A DNA stretch of 64,000 nt from Chitinophagales bacterium 65-1 (GTDB lineage Bacteria > Bacteroidota > Bacteroidia > Chitinophagales > Chitinophagaceae): the NCBI GenBank assembly GCA_002050465.1, contig MWYX01000059.1:1-64000 (forward strand). The letters are read 5' to 3'. Of this stretch, positions 1 through 9,269 are shown in pieces; the stretch's first letter is position 1, and each line of letters starts with the position of its first letter. A model generated the notes under the pieces. It did not search any database. It saw only the letters and a list, made by a program, of their open reading frames with translations, and was not told where the DNA came from. The position numbers were made by a program, and so were the translations under genes.

Positions 1-118
1 CCAAAGGATTCGGGGTAGCTGCTGTAAATCTAAATTCTGATTTTACCGTCTGGCTTGCAGCCGATGCAAATGTTATAGCCTTATTTCCTGAAGCTGCATT
101 GTATGTTCCGGAAATCAT
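1..118 (-). CDS. Possible 5' end of an unidentified gene running off the left edge
   Basis: Reading the minus strand from an ATG at 118, 39 codons stay open to the window edge, beginning MISGTYNAASGNKA. Codon choice (GCA, GCT, ACA, GGA) resembles the neighbouring genes. The frame has no signal peptide and no motif I recognise. The plus strand is also open here from base 3 to a stop near 162, but its sequence looks like the antisense of this frame. With so little sequence the call could be wrong, and no function is offered. Confidence 0.3.
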   Translation of the reverse strand, partial: MISGTYNAASGNKAITFASAASQTVKSEFRFTAATPNPL

Positions 119-415
119 ACTTTGTATTTACATATACGGGCATAAAATTTTTTTTCCATAAAGCAGATTTTGGGTTTACAATTAGTTTAGTTAAGAGTCA
201 GGTAATTTTAAATAGATGAGGCAATAATAAAATGTAAATAGTTGCAATAAGGTAGAATTAGTTTTTAGCAATGAATATTCAGCAGGCAATCTATTAAATA
301 ATTTTGAAAAACAGAATGATTTATATTAACCATTCATATAATAATTTATACGATACGGAAACTTTCTGTTCTTAACCCATAACATGTTTTTTACTCTTAC
401 TGATGGTTATTAAAT
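119..415. other. AT-rich intergenic stretch, nothing recognised
   Basis: About 300 bases between the left-edge ORF and trpF. I see no open frame of useful length, no stable hairpin with a T-run and no convincing promoter in either direction. Confidence 0.5.
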
Positions 416-1096
416 TTATACACCGGAAGGTAAGGCAACCCAACATTTATTTACTGCATTAAAAAATGCCTGTAATTTATTTTCATCCAGTTTGTCATTG
501 GTTCTAACGCCACTGCAAACATCCACTCCATATGGAGATACTACTTCAATAGCTTGCTTAACATTTCCTGCATTCAATCCACCTGCAAGAAAAACAGGAA
601 TAGAGATGCTTTCTTTTATTTTCCTGCTGATCTTCCAATCATGTATCCGCCCGGTTCCACCCAGTTCTTTTATTTTGAGTTTAGGATTGCCACTGTCGAG
701 TAAAAGTGCATCAACATATGCTGAAACTCTTATTGCTTCTTCAACAGACTTTTCATCCATCACATGTATTACCTGAACCAGTTTTACTGCGGGTATAGCT
801 TGCTTAATTATTGCATATTCCTTTTCCTGCAGCTCATCAACCAATTGAATAGTATTGGTAAACGTTCTGTTATGATGTAGTATTATTTGTTGCGATGAAG
901 TTTCACTTGTTAAAAGAAAAGTAGCAACCGGGGGAGGAATAGTAATAGCAATTGCTTTTATCAATTCATCATCAATAAGCCCCGGCCCACTGGGCATACG
1001 CCCTACAAGCCCTATTGCAGAAGCACCAAATTGCATCGCCAGCTTTGCCTCTGGTATACTGTTTATGCAGCATATCTTTACTTTAGGAAGAACCAT
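416..1096 (-). CDS. trpF: Phosphoribosylanthranilate isomerase-like protein (TrpF)
   Basis: TrpF enzymes perform the Amadori rearrangement of N-(5'-phosphoribosyl)anthranilate in tryptophan synthesis, using a TIM barrel. The two catalytic positions are visible: Cys9 in the KIC motif and Asp134 in LLLDS. The phosphate-binding loops LAGGLN (about 170-175) and GVDVCSGVR (190-198) and the GGTGRIHDW stretch are also typical. At 226 residues it has normal length. The usual KICG is KICC here. No other trp gene is near; its neighbour is an exported BNR protein 72 bases upstream. It is either an isolated trpF or a paralogue serving another sugar-phosphate substrate. Confidence 0.8.
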   Translation of the reverse strand: MVLPKVKICCINSIPEAKLAMQFGASAIGLVGRMPSGPGLIDDELIKAIAITIPPPVATFLLTSETSSQQIILHHNRTFTNTIQLVDELQEKEYAIIKQAIPAVKLVQVIHVMDEKSVEEAIRVSAYVDALLLDSGNPKLKIKELGGTGRIHDWKISRKIKESISIPVFLAGGLNAGNVKQAIEVVSPYGVDVCSGVRTNDKLDENKLQAFFNAVNKCWVALPSGV

Positions 1097-1168
1097 AAAA
1101 GGGATGGATAAAAATCCAAAATATTTGGTGAGAGATTACGTTTTATTAAAATTATAACATAGCCTGCT

Positions 1169-3703
1169 TTATTCTTTAATAATTTTTTTATTATAAGGGA
1201 GCTGTAATGATTTATAAATATTATCCATGGATGCAATATAAATTCCCCTTCCATGTGTGCCAACTACTATTTCATTGGCCGTTTTTTGTATTACAATATC
1301 ATGCACCGGCACTCTTGGAAGGTTACCAAGTGTTATAAAAGTTTTTCCCCTGTTAAATGATGCATACAAACCGTTATCACTTCCAAGGTAAAGAACATCC
1401 TGATTTTTATGATCTTCTTTTACAACATTCAATGGTTCAGCCGGTAAATCATTTCCCAATCTTGTCCACGTGGTTCCATAATCTTCACTTATAAATAAAT
1501 AAGGAGTAAAGTTATCATTACGATATGCGTTCAAAGTAGCAAATACTCTTCCTTCTGCAAATTGAGAAGCTACTACCCTGCTCACATATAATGCCTTTGG
1601 TAAATTTTTATTTTTTATCACCCATGTATACCCGCCATCACGGCTTAACTGGATATTCCCATCATCAGTTCCAACATACAGTAATCCAAATTTTAATGGT
1701 GATTCACTTATTGTTGTAATTGTACCATAGGGTACATCGCCTTCTTTTTTACCTGTGGTTAAATCCCCGCTAAGTGCCTGTATTTTTTCGCCTTTATTCA
1801 TACTTCTGTAAAACCGGTTAGTACCTTTATATAATATATCCTGGTTATGCCGGCTCAATAAAATAGGCGTTTGCCAGTTATATCGCAGTTGTTGATCTCC
1901 CAGGTCATTCCTGGCATAGATTGATTTTGACTGCCTGATGGAATCAGTATTTTTTTTGCTATAAAATCCAAACTGCGAGCCCGAATAAACAGTTTTATTA
2001 TCACGTGTATCTACCTGTACCTGCATACCATCACCACCGCCTATAAATCTCCATGGGTACGGGCTTTCATACTGCCATTGATCTGTATCTTTTGTTGTAG
2101 AGGGCCCAAACCAAACCCCATTATCCTGCATGCCTCCATATACATTGTATGGTTTTGCATCATCCACCTCTATAGCATAGAACTGGGCAACAGAGGGCGT
2201 GTTTACTTTAAACCAATGTTTGCCATTATCATATGTAACATTGCAGCCGCCATCATTACCAGCCACCCAATGCCCATCATTATTCGGGTTTATCCATACT
2301 CCATGCCAATCAGCATGTGTTACATTTTGTTTATCAACAACTTTAAAAGTTTTACCGCCATCCTCGCTTAGCATTAAATTAATTGCGCTGATAATAATTT
2401 TGTTTTCATTTGCAGGCGATACCGAAATTTTTCCGAAATAATATCCATAGGTATTATAAAATTCCAATCCTTTCAGATTTACTTTTTTCCAGCTAGCACC
2501 CCCATCAACACTTTTATATACTTCGCACCCAATAACAGGGGTATCAAATAATGCAGTATTGGCATCAAACAAATATTCATAAACAGCTGTAGGCTTTATT
2601 TTTCCGGTTCTTACCAATTCTTTTACTGAAGAATCCCTGTATCTATCTTCAAATGAGTTTTTTATTAAAAATGAGTCTAACTTTTTGCTGTTAAGTTGTA
2701 AAAATTGTTCCCTTGTTATATTTTGAAAATCCCTTAGTGTATAATTTTGTGTATCTTTTTTAGCGGTATCGGGACGTACATTTTGATTATCCACTGTGGC
2801 ATATATAATTTGGGGATTTGCAGCAAAAACAGCAACGCCTATTCTTCCCGTATTCTTATCCCCCGGAAAACCTGATTCTTTGCCGGTTATAAGCTTCCAT
2901 GTATTTCCTCCATTTGTACTTTTATAAATTGCTGAGCCTGTACCGGCTTCAACAAAATTCCATGCTCTTCTTTCCCTATGCCATGTTGCGGCATATAATT
3001 CATCAGGATTTTTTGGATTAATATCCATATCAATACCACCTGAATTTTCATTAACGTACAAACAATGTTTCCATGTTTTTCCGCCATCTTGTGTTTTATA
3101 AATACCTCTTTCTTTGTTAGGGGAATATAAATGGCCAACAACTGCCACCCACGCAACGTTGTTATCATTTGGGTGCAGAAGGATTTTACCTATATGGTGA
3201 CTCTCGGGCAAACCAAGATACTGCCAGCTTTTACCATTATTATCAGTTTTATAAATGCCTATGCCGGAGTAGGAAGACCGGCTGCTATTGGATTCACCGG
3301 TACCGATCCATATTTGTTTATTTTGCCAGTTAACAGCAAAATCTCCTATGCCAATTACATTTTCTTTATCAAAAATCGGAATAAGGCTTTGCCCGTTATT
3401 AGTAGTATGCCATAACCCGCCGGTGGCATAGGCAACATAAAACTCTGTAGGGTCAGCAGGGTTCACTTCAATATCTACAACCCTCCCACTCATTATACGT
3501 GGCCCAATGTTGCGAAATTTAATCTCTTTTAAAACAGATCTTTCCTCTAAAGCGTTTCTTTTTGCAAGGCCGCTCAAACGCTCCTGCGCCGAGGTGGGGG
3601 CTATTTGCCCGGCGGAAAATAAAAAGGTTAAAGTTGTTACAAAGGTTAGTGCCGACAACAAAAAAAATCTTCTTATTATAGTAAATTTGGTATAGTATAT
3701 CAT
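1169..3703 (-). CDS. Large exported BNR/Asp-box beta-propeller protein (VPS10/sortilin-like)
   Basis: An 844-residue protein with a basic N-terminus and a hydrophobic segment (about residues 12-33), read as a signal peptide. The body holds many Asp-box motifs of the form S/T-x-D-x-G-x-T/S-W, for example TQDGGKTWKH, STNGGNTWKL, SVDGGASWKK, SEDGGKTFKV and SRDGGYTWVI. This is the signature of the WD40/YVTN/BNR-like exo-sialidase/sortilin propeller family, often annotated 'glycosyl hydrolase' in Bacteroidota without demonstrated activity. I see no C-terminal type IX sorting tail, so a periplasmic or surface location is inferred. Its start lies 11 bases from the start of the divergent gene at 3715. 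Confidence 0.8.
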   Translation of the reverse strand: MIYYTKFTIIRRFFLLSALTFVTTLTFLFSAGQIAPTSAQERLSGLAKRNALEERSVLKEIKFRNIGPRIMSGRVVDIEVNPADPTEFYVAYATGGLWHTTNNGQSLIPIFDKENVIGIGDFAVNWQNKQIWIGTGESNSSRSSYSGIGIYKTDNNGKSWQYLGLPESHHIGKILLHPNDNNVAWVAVVGHLYSPNKERGIYKTQDGGKTWKHCLYVNENSGGIDMDINPKNPDELYAATWHRERRAWNFVEAGTGSAIYKSTNGGNTWKLITGKESGFPGDKNTGRIGVAVFAANPQIIYATVDNQNVRPDTAKKDTQNYTLRDFQNITREQFLQLNSKKLDSFLIKNSFEDRYRDSSVKELVRTGKIKPTAVYEYLFDANTALFDTPVIGCEVYKSVDGGASWKKVNLKGLEFYNTYGYYFGKISVSPANENKIIISAINLMLSEDGGKTFKVVDKQNVTHADWHGVWINPNNDGHWVAGNDGGCNVTYDNGKHWFKVNTPSVAQFYAIEVDDAKPYNVYGGMQDNGVWFGPSTTKDTDQWQYESPYPWRFIGGGDGMQVQVDTRDNKTVYSGSQFGFYSKKNTDSIRQSKSIYARNDLGDQQLRYNWQTPILLSRHNQDILYKGTNRFYRSMNKGEKIQALSGDLTTGKKEGDVPYGTITTISESPLKFGLLYVGTDDGNIQLSRDGGYTWVIKNKNLPKALYVSRVVASQFAEGRVFATLNAYRNDNFTPYLFISEDYGTTWTRLGNDLPAEPLNVVKEDHKNQDVLYLGSDNGLYASFNRGKTFITLGNLPRVPVHDIVIQKTANEIVVGTHGRGIYIASMDNIYKSLQLPYNKKIIKE
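3681..3688 (+). promoter_or_regulatory. -7 box TAAATTTG upstream of the MORN-like gene
   Basis: An exact match to the Bacteroidota -7 consensus TAnnTTTG, lying inside the first codons of the divergent BNR gene and 26 bases before the ATG at 3715. No TTTG is seen at the -33 position. Confidence 0.45.
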
Positions 3704-3714
3704 CTTAATTTATT

Positions 3715-4395
3715 ATGAAAAACAATTTTTTAAAAATACAACAGTTACCTTTTATTATTGTATTACTTTTCTTATTTAATAATTCCAGTGCTCAATATAA
3801 AACATACGAGTTATCTGTTAACCGGGATACTTTAAATGCCATTGATAAAAAGAATTTCAGGCAGGGGAAGTGGGTAATAAAAGTTGGAGAACTTAGAGGT
3901 GAACCTGGGTTTGAAGATGAAGGAATTTTTAAAAATGACAAAAAAGAAGGAATATGGCGACGATACAGCCTTACAGGTGATTTAATTGCAATTGAAAATT
4001 ACAGATACGGTGGAAAAGATGGATTACAACAGTATTTTACAAACATGGGAGATTTAATGCGGGAAGAAGGCTGGAGAGCTTATAATCCTGATGCACCTTA
4101 TGATACCATCCCCATATACGGTACGGGCAGTAATGAAATAATCAATTACAAAATTGTGAAAGCTGAGCAATACAGTGTAAAACATGGTGCATGGAAAATT
4201 TATGATCCAACAACAGGAAGGCTCATTAAAAGTGAAACTTATGACCGTGGATTTTTACCAAGAGAAATAGAAAACAACGTGGATGTTGCTGATAATAAAA
4301 TTAAAAAGGTTAAACCCAAAGAAGTACTTGAATACGAAAAAAAGCATAGTGGCAAAAAGAAAGTAAAAACAAGAGATGGCCAAACAGGATATTGA
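3715..4395 (+). CDS. Exported MORN-like repeat protein, function unknown
   Basis: 226 residues with a clear signal peptide (hydrophobic stretch ending near SSAQ, about residue 26). The mature part has repeats of the G-x-W/Y type, such as FRQGKWVIKV, KKEGIWRRYS and KHGAWKIYD, resembling MORN or YwqK-like repeats found in many exported Bacteroidota proteins. The C-terminus is strongly basic (KKHSGKKKVKTRDG). It is divergent from the BNR protein, with 11 bases between the two start codons, and convergent with the GH97 gene, with 4 bases between the stops. The molecular role is unknown. Confidence 0.7.
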   Translation: MKNNFLKIQQLPFIIVLLFLFNNSSAQYKTYELSVNRDTLNAIDKKNFRQGKWVIKVGELRGEPGFEDEGIFKNDKKEGIWRRYSLTGDLIAIENYRYGGKDGLQQYFTNMGDLMREEGWRAYNPDAPYDTIPIYGTGSNEIINYKIVKAEQYSVKHGAWKIYDPTTGRLIKSETYDRGFLPREIENNVDVADNKIKKVKPKEVLEYEKKHSGKKKVKTRDGQTGY

Positions 4396-4399
4396 TTAA

Positions 4400-6526
4400 T
4401 TATTTAACCTGTTTAAGGCTTACTGCACAACCACCTCCGGGAGCTAATTTTACAGATAATCTGCTTGTATTATCAACTGTTTGCTTTGAAATAATATATG
4501 ACATGGGATTATTTTTCCAATCAGCATCCTTGCCATCTGCATAAATTATTGCCATATACTTTTTGCCTTTATCAAGAAAGTCTAAATTGATATTTATATC
4601 CCTGGCATTCTCATCTGTAATACTACCTATAAACCAATCCTGCTTCCCCTTTGCCTTACGTGCTATCGTAATATAATCCCCCGGTTCCGCTTCAATTATT
4701 CTTGTATCATCCCAGTCTACCGCAACATCTTTTATAAATTGAAATGCATCCATGTGCTTCTCATAATTTTCAGGCAGATCAGCAGCCATTTGTAGTGGAC
4801 TATACATGGTTATATACAGCGCTAACTGTTTAGCAAGCGTGGTATGAACCTGCTCAGTTTTTTTTGGATCATATTTATCCATCTTAATTTGAAAAATACC
4901 TGGCGTATAATCCATAGGCCCGCCCATCAACCTTGTAAATGGAAGAATAGTTTCATGATCAGGATTATTTCCTTTGCTCCATGCATTAAATTCATTTCCT
5001 CTTGCTGCTTCGGATGCCAGCCAGTTAGGGTAAGTTCTGTGTAAGCCGGTAGACCTAACCGGTTCATGCATATCAACCATTATATTATAAGATGCTGTTT
5101 TTTCCGCAACCCGTAAATAATGATTGATCATCCATTGTCCATCATGGTGTTCGCCACGTGGAATAATCCTTCCTACATAACCCGTTTTAACAGCATCATA
5201 CCCAAACTTTTTCATGAAGCGATATGCAGTATCCATCTGTCTTTCATAAGAAGAAACAGCGCCACTGGTTTCATGATGCATTATCAATTTTACATTTTTC
5301 AACCTGGCATACCGGCTTAATTCCTTAACATCAAAATCAGGGTAAGGAGTAATAAAATCAAAAACATTTTCTTTCCATTTTCCAAACCAATCTTCCCATC
5401 CTGTATTCCATCCCTCTACCAATACGCCATCTATTTTATTTTTTGCAGCAAAGTCTATGTAGCGTTTTACATTAGCGGTAGTTGCGCCATGCCTGCCACT
5501 AGGTTGCAGATCTTGTGCATTGCTTGCATCCTGGGTGCCGGCATAATCCCACGTAGACTTCCCTACATGCATTTCCCACCATACACCTACAAACTTCATT
5601 GGCTTTATCCATGTTGTATTTTTAATTTTTGATGGCTCATTTAAATTTAAGATCGTTTTACTGGCAAGAATATCAGTTGCCTTATCACTAACAATAATTG
5701 TTCGCCACGGAGTTTTTGCAGGTGCAATTAAATAAGCTTTTATTCCATATGCATCAGGTACCAGCGTACTTGATAAAACATAATTGTTTTTATTGAGTGA
5801 AAGATTCATTGCAGGATAATCAACCAAAGCTGCTTCATGAATATTTATGTACAGCGCATTATTGGTTTTCATCATTAACGGCGTTTGAACTGTTTTGTTA
5901 TCAATACTGGTTTTAAATGCGATCTCGTTTACTTCCTTTCCATCGGATGCATTCACATCGCTGAGATTAGTTACTGAGGGTTGAAATTCATTACTATCAA
6001 AATCTCCCGGTATCCAGAATGTCTTGTGATTGCCTGTTAGATGGAATTGCGTTGTTTCATCGGCAACGGCAAAAACATTTAAGTTCTTTTGTGAAGGGAA
6101 TTCATACCGAAATCCCACACCATCATCAAATACGCGAAAAATAATGTTCAGCCGCCGTTGCAGATTATCTTTTTCAATTAAATGAAAAATATATTGGCGG
6201 AAATTATTTCTTATTGTTTTCACTTCTCCCCAAACAGGCTGCCATGTATCATTTGCAAGAGAAGAATCAACCCTGCTCACTAAGAAATTATCCTTCATTG
6301 GCGGCATATCTTTTAATGAAGGATTTTCCTTTAATTCAAACCCCATTGAAGATGATTCAATAACTGCTTTATTCTTAAAATAAACCCTGTACTCGGGTTG
6401 TCCTTTTTTATTCACTAAAAACTCAGCTTTCACTATTGAGTTAGGCGATTGAATTGTATAAGTCTGGCTTTTTGTAAGATGCGCTATGGCGAATAAAAGG
6501 CAAACAGAAATTATTTTTTTTGTCAT
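4400..6526 (-). CDS. Glycoside hydrolase family 97, inverting (SusB-like alpha-glucosidase type)
   Basis: 708 residues with a signal peptide (MTKKIISVCLLFAIAHLTKS). It follows the GH97 layout: N-terminal beta-domain, TIM barrel with WWEMHVGKSTWDYAG, and C-terminal beta-domain. The residues that define inverting SusB are present at a constant offset of 20: Glu419 in HHETS, Glu488 in MHEPV and Glu512 in GNEFNAW (SusB 439, 508, 532). Gly449 in KTGYVG stands where retaining GH97 enzymes carry an Asp nucleophile. It therefore probably hydrolyses alpha-glucosidic linkages with inversion in the periplasm. An esterase gene lies 21 bases upstream in the same operon; no SusC/SusD pair is in the window. 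Confidence 0.93.
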   Translation of the reverse strand: MTKKIISVCLLFAIAHLTKSQTYTIQSPNSIVKAEFLVNKKGQPEYRVYFKNKAVIESSSMGFELKENPSLKDMPPMKDNFLVSRVDSSLANDTWQPVWGEVKTIRNNFRQYIFHLIEKDNLQRRLNIIFRVFDDGVGFRYEFPSQKNLNVFAVADETTQFHLTGNHKTFWIPGDFDSNEFQPSVTNLSDVNASDGKEVNEIAFKTSIDNKTVQTPLMMKTNNALYINIHEAALVDYPAMNLSLNKNNYVLSSTLVPDAYGIKAYLIAPAKTPWRTIIVSDKATDILASKTILNLNEPSKIKNTTWIKPMKFVGVWWEMHVGKSTWDYAGTQDASNAQDLQPSGRHGATTANVKRYIDFAAKNKIDGVLVEGWNTGWEDWFGKWKENVFDFITPYPDFDVKELSRYARLKNVKLIMHHETSGAVSSYERQMDTAYRFMKKFGYDAVKTGYVGRIIPRGEHHDGQWMINHYLRVAEKTASYNIMVDMHEPVRSTGLHRTYPNWLASEAARGNEFNAWSKGNNPDHETILPFTRLMGGPMDYTPGIFQIKMDKYDPKKTEQVHTTLAKQLALYITMYSPLQMAADLPENYEKHMDAFQFIKDVAVDWDDTRIIEAEPGDYITIARKAKGKQDWFIGSITDENARDININLDFLDKGKKYMAIIYADGKDADWKNNPMSYIISKQTVDNTSRLSVKLAPGGGCAVSLKQVK

Positions 6527-6547
6527 AAAAATTTGATTGATAATAAA

Positions 6548-7366
6548 TCAAGGGTTATGACCTTGAAAATATTTTTTAAAGAACAGGAGCTGAAAATGAA
6601 CTGCATACTTCCAATATTCCCAGTTATGTTTGCCGGGTCTTTCAATATATTCATGTGGAATTTTAAGTGCCAGTAATTTTTGATGAAGTTTCCTGTTACC
6701 GGTAATAAAGATATCATCTATCCCATCGTCAATAATAATAGCCAGCGAATCAGAAAGTTTATTTTCCACTACATTAAGAACCGAATAGTTGTGCCAGTTA
6801 TCTTTAAAATGTAAGGTATCTCCCAATAAATTGCTGATACCATATTTGTTTTTTACCTCAGACATATCAACAACACCACTCATACTTCCTGCTGCTGCAA
6901 ATATTTCAGAATGTTTCCATGCGATAGACAACGCGCCATGGCCGCCCATACTTAACCCTGTTATTGCCCGGTGATCTCTATTGGCAATAGTTCTGTAAGC
7001 GGAGTCTATATAATGTGGTAGTTCCTTAGAAATATATGTTTCATACCTTATATTATTATCTACCGGGCTATCAAAATACCAGCTTGCACTACCATCAGGA
7101 CATACAATTAGTAATCCATATTCATCGGCATAATCTTTTAATTCCGGGACTCTGATTATCCAGTTAGCATGCCATCCTGCATAACCGTGTAATAAATAAA
7201 CAGTCGGAAACCTTACTGTCTTTTTCTTATAGCCTGAAGGTTTTATTACAACACATTTAATTGGTTTTTGCATACTGTTACTAAAAACAACTATTGTATC
7301 AACTTTGGCAGCTTTTACTAATGAGAATGTCCATAACAATAAAATTGAAAATAACATATGTTTCAT
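6548..7366 (-). CDS. Exported alpha/beta-hydrolase esterase (esterase D / feruloyl-esterase type)
   Basis: 272 residues with a signal peptide of about 19 residues. It has the PF00756 esterase fold landmarks: oxyanion HGY at 60-62, nucleophile Ser139 in GLSMGG, an acidic cluster DDGIDD near 213-218 likely holding the catalytic Asp, and His247 in GKHNW. Family members cleave acyl or feruloyl esters from carbohydrates or small acyl esters. Its position directly upstream of the GH97 glycosidase suggests the pair trims the same ester-decorated glycan. A TATATTTG box ends 5 bases before the ATG, which would make the transcript nearly leaderless or push the true start to the second Met (residue 4). 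Confidence 0.85.
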   Translation of the reverse strand: MKHMLFSILLLWTFSLVKAAKVDTIVVFSNSMQKPIKCVVIKPSGYKKKTVRFPTVYLLHGYAGWHANWIIRVPELKDYADEYGLLIVCPDGSASWYFDSPVDNNIRYETYISKELPHYIDSAYRTIANRDHRAITGLSMGGHGALSIAWKHSEIFAAAGSMSGVVDMSEVKNKYGISNLLGDTLHFKDNWHNYSVLNVVENKLSDSLAIIIDDGIDDIFITGNRKLHQKLLALKIPHEYIERPGKHNWEYWKYAVHFQLLFFKKYFQGHNP

Positions 7367-7371
7367 TACAT

Positions 7372-7379
7372 CAAATATA
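7372..7379 (-). promoter_or_regulatory. -7 box TATATTTG for the esterase-GH97 operon
   Basis: Minus-strand match to TAnnTTTG, ending five bases before the esterase ATG. No clear -33 TTTG is present. Confidence 0.35.
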
Positions 7380-7542
7380 ACAAGTCGGCTTATAAAAACA
7401 GTGCGTTAATAAGAATGAAGGTGTTTGCGCAGGTTTTAAGATATTAAAAATGTTGCTAATAATTTTTTAAATAATGAATGATTTTGAGATAAAACCTTAA
7501 CTTTAGAGGGATCAATTTTATTAATTCTGTAAAACATATTTT

Positions 7543-7893
7543 ATGAGTGTAAATAGTAAACACATGGCAACTTTTTTATTAGGTGCTGCAGCGGCTTTTG
7601 GTGCCTATAAATATTCAAAATTAAGTGATGAAGAAAAAGAAAGGCTAATAAGTACCTTAAAGGAAAAAGCCCACAACTTAAAAGATCAGGCAGAAGAGTC
7701 AGTTGATAAAGCAAAAGACTATTTCGCCGAACTAAAAGCAAAGGGCGGAGATGCTTTAAAAGAGCACTTTCCTGAAGCGGATGAATTTTTAAGTCGTTTA
7801 TTCAAAAGTGATAAACAATCAGGCAATACGCCTGAGGTAACTAATAGCACAACGAGTACTACCGCTACTACCACAACTACGCCAGGTACTTAA
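7543..7893 (+). CDS. Small YtxH-like stress protein
   Basis: 116 residues. A short hydrophobic, Ala/Gly-rich N-terminal segment (TFLLGAAAAFGAYKY) is followed by a charged amphipathic helix rich in Lys, Glu and Ala (about residues 28-80) and a low-complexity Thr/Ser tail. This is the architecture of YtxH-domain proteins, which are membrane-tethered and often linked to general stress. There is no enzyme motif. A strong intrinsic terminator follows 26 bases after the stop, so it is probably a single-gene transcript. Confidence 0.7.
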   Translation: MSVNSKHMATFLLGAAAAFGAYKYSKLSDEEKERLISTLKEKAHNLKDQAEESVDKAKDYFAELKAKGGDALKEHFPEADEFLSRLFKSDKQSGNTPEVTNSTTSTTATTTTTPGT

Positions 7894-7917
7894 TAAAAAA
7901 AAGTTGTAATACATATT

Positions 7918-7946
7918 CAAATCAGGCTTTATGCCTGATTTTTTTA
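7918..7946 (+). terminator. Intrinsic terminator after the YtxH-like gene
   Basis: Perfect stem AAATCAGGC / GCCTGATTT with loop TTTAT, followed by a T-run. It lies between this gene and the convergent CNNM gene. Confidence 0.9.
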
Positions 7947-7967
7947 ATACCCTGAACATTAGTAGTT

Positions 7968-9260
7968 TCAGTCTTCCATTTCATCTGTTATTTCATCAGA
8001 AATTTTAACCAGTACTTTATCTATTCTTTGCGCATCCATATCAATAATTTCAAATTCAAAGCCCCGCCACTCAAAGGTTTCGCCTGTATGAGGGATGTGC
8101 TTTAATTCATGTAAAATAAACCCGGCAAGCGTATCAAATTCCTGTTCACCGTCATTCATCCAATCAGTTTTTCCGAACCGGGTTAAAAAATCATAAAACT
8201 GAATTTGTGCATCAATAAGGTAAGTTCCATCTTTTCTTTCAACAATGGCATAGTCGTCGTCTTCATCCTCCGGCATTTCGCCCACAATTGCTTCCAGGAT
8301 ATCATTGATGGTTATCATACCATGCATAGTTCCATATTCATCAACAATAAAAGCGTAGTGAATTTTTGTTGCCTTAAATTTTTCAAGCACCTGGTAAGCA
8401 GTATTGTTTTGAGGAACAAATAAAGCTTTCTTACAAAGATCTGTAAGGGGAATTTCAGGATTTAAATACATATCCTTTATATAAATTACTCCATTTATGT
8501 TATCAATATCTCCATCACAAAGCGGATAAACTGAATGCAGGTATTCCCGTATTTTATTATTTATAGAAGTTTTATCTTCATTTACATCAAACCAAACTAT
8601 ATCGGTTCTATGTGTCATTAAAGATGTAATATTCCTGTCACCCAGATGAATTACTCTTTCAATTATTTCTTTTTCATCTTCTTCGATGGCACCGTGTTCA
8701 CTTCCCTCTGAAATAATTGCCTTTATTTCTTCCTCAGTTACCTGATTATCTTTTACTTTAAGGTTAAAGAGTTTTACGATGATGTGTGTTGAATTAGTTA
8801 AAAGCCAGATAAAAGGAAATGTAATTTTGCTTAATACACTCATTGGCTTTGCCATAGCTTTAGCAATACTTTCCGGCCTGGAAAGTCCTATCCTTTTTGG
8901 TACCAACTCGCCTATAACCAATGAAACATAGGTTATTATTATTACAATGATGGTTGTGGCAATGCCATTACTGTATGCACTAAGCCATGGTATTTTATTT
9001 ATTACAGATGCAAGTGGGGCCTGAAATTTTGCACCGGAAAAAATACCGGTTAATATCCCGATAAGAGTAATACCCACTTGTACAGTTGATAAAAAAATAT
9101 CCGGATGATTTGCAAGTTTCAGGGCATCTTTTGCTTTTTGATCACCCTTTGCTGCCTGTGATTCCAGCCTGGCCTTTCTTGCAGATACTACTGCAATTTC
9201 TGCCATAGCAAATACCCCGTTCAAAATGATCAATCCTAATAAAATAAATATTTCAACCAT
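7968..9260 (-). CDS. CNNM/CorC-family transporter-like protein (DUF21-CBS-CBS-CorC_HlyC)
   Basis: 430 residues. The N-terminal DUF21 domain has about four membrane segments (residues 1-150, starting MVEIFILLGLIILNGVFAMAE). Two CBS domains follow (about 200-335), then the CorC_HlyC cap (about 345-425, including DAQIQFYDF and DTLAGFI). The family is tied to Mg2+/Co2+ efflux or resistance; older 'hemolysin' names are not supported by function. It lies 9 bases downstream of a PAP2 phosphatase, so they form a two-gene operon. Confidence 0.9.
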   Translation of the reverse strand: MVEIFILLGLIILNGVFAMAEIAVVSARKARLESQAAKGDQKAKDALKLANHPDIFLSTVQVGITLIGILTGIFSGAKFQAPLASVINKIPWLSAYSNGIATTIIVIIITYVSLVIGELVPKRIGLSRPESIAKAMAKPMSVLSKITFPFIWLLTNSTHIIVKLFNLKVKDNQVTEEEIKAIISEGSEHGAIEEDEKEIIERVIHLGDRNITSLMTHRTDIVWFDVNEDKTSINNKIREYLHSVYPLCDGDIDNINGVIYIKDMYLNPEIPLTDLCKKALFVPQNNTAYQVLEKFKATKIHYAFIVDEYGTMHGMITINDILEAIVGEMPEDEDDDYAIVERKDGTYLIDAQIQFYDFLTRFGKTDWMNDGEQEFDTLAGFILHELKHIPHTGETFEWRGFEFEIIDMDAQRIDKVLVKISDEITDEMED

Positions 9261-9269
9261 ATTTTCTAA

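Noticed and set aside
3-162. Plus-strand open frame at the left edge
   Set aside because: It lacks a visible start and looks like the shadow of the minus-strand frame beginning at 118.
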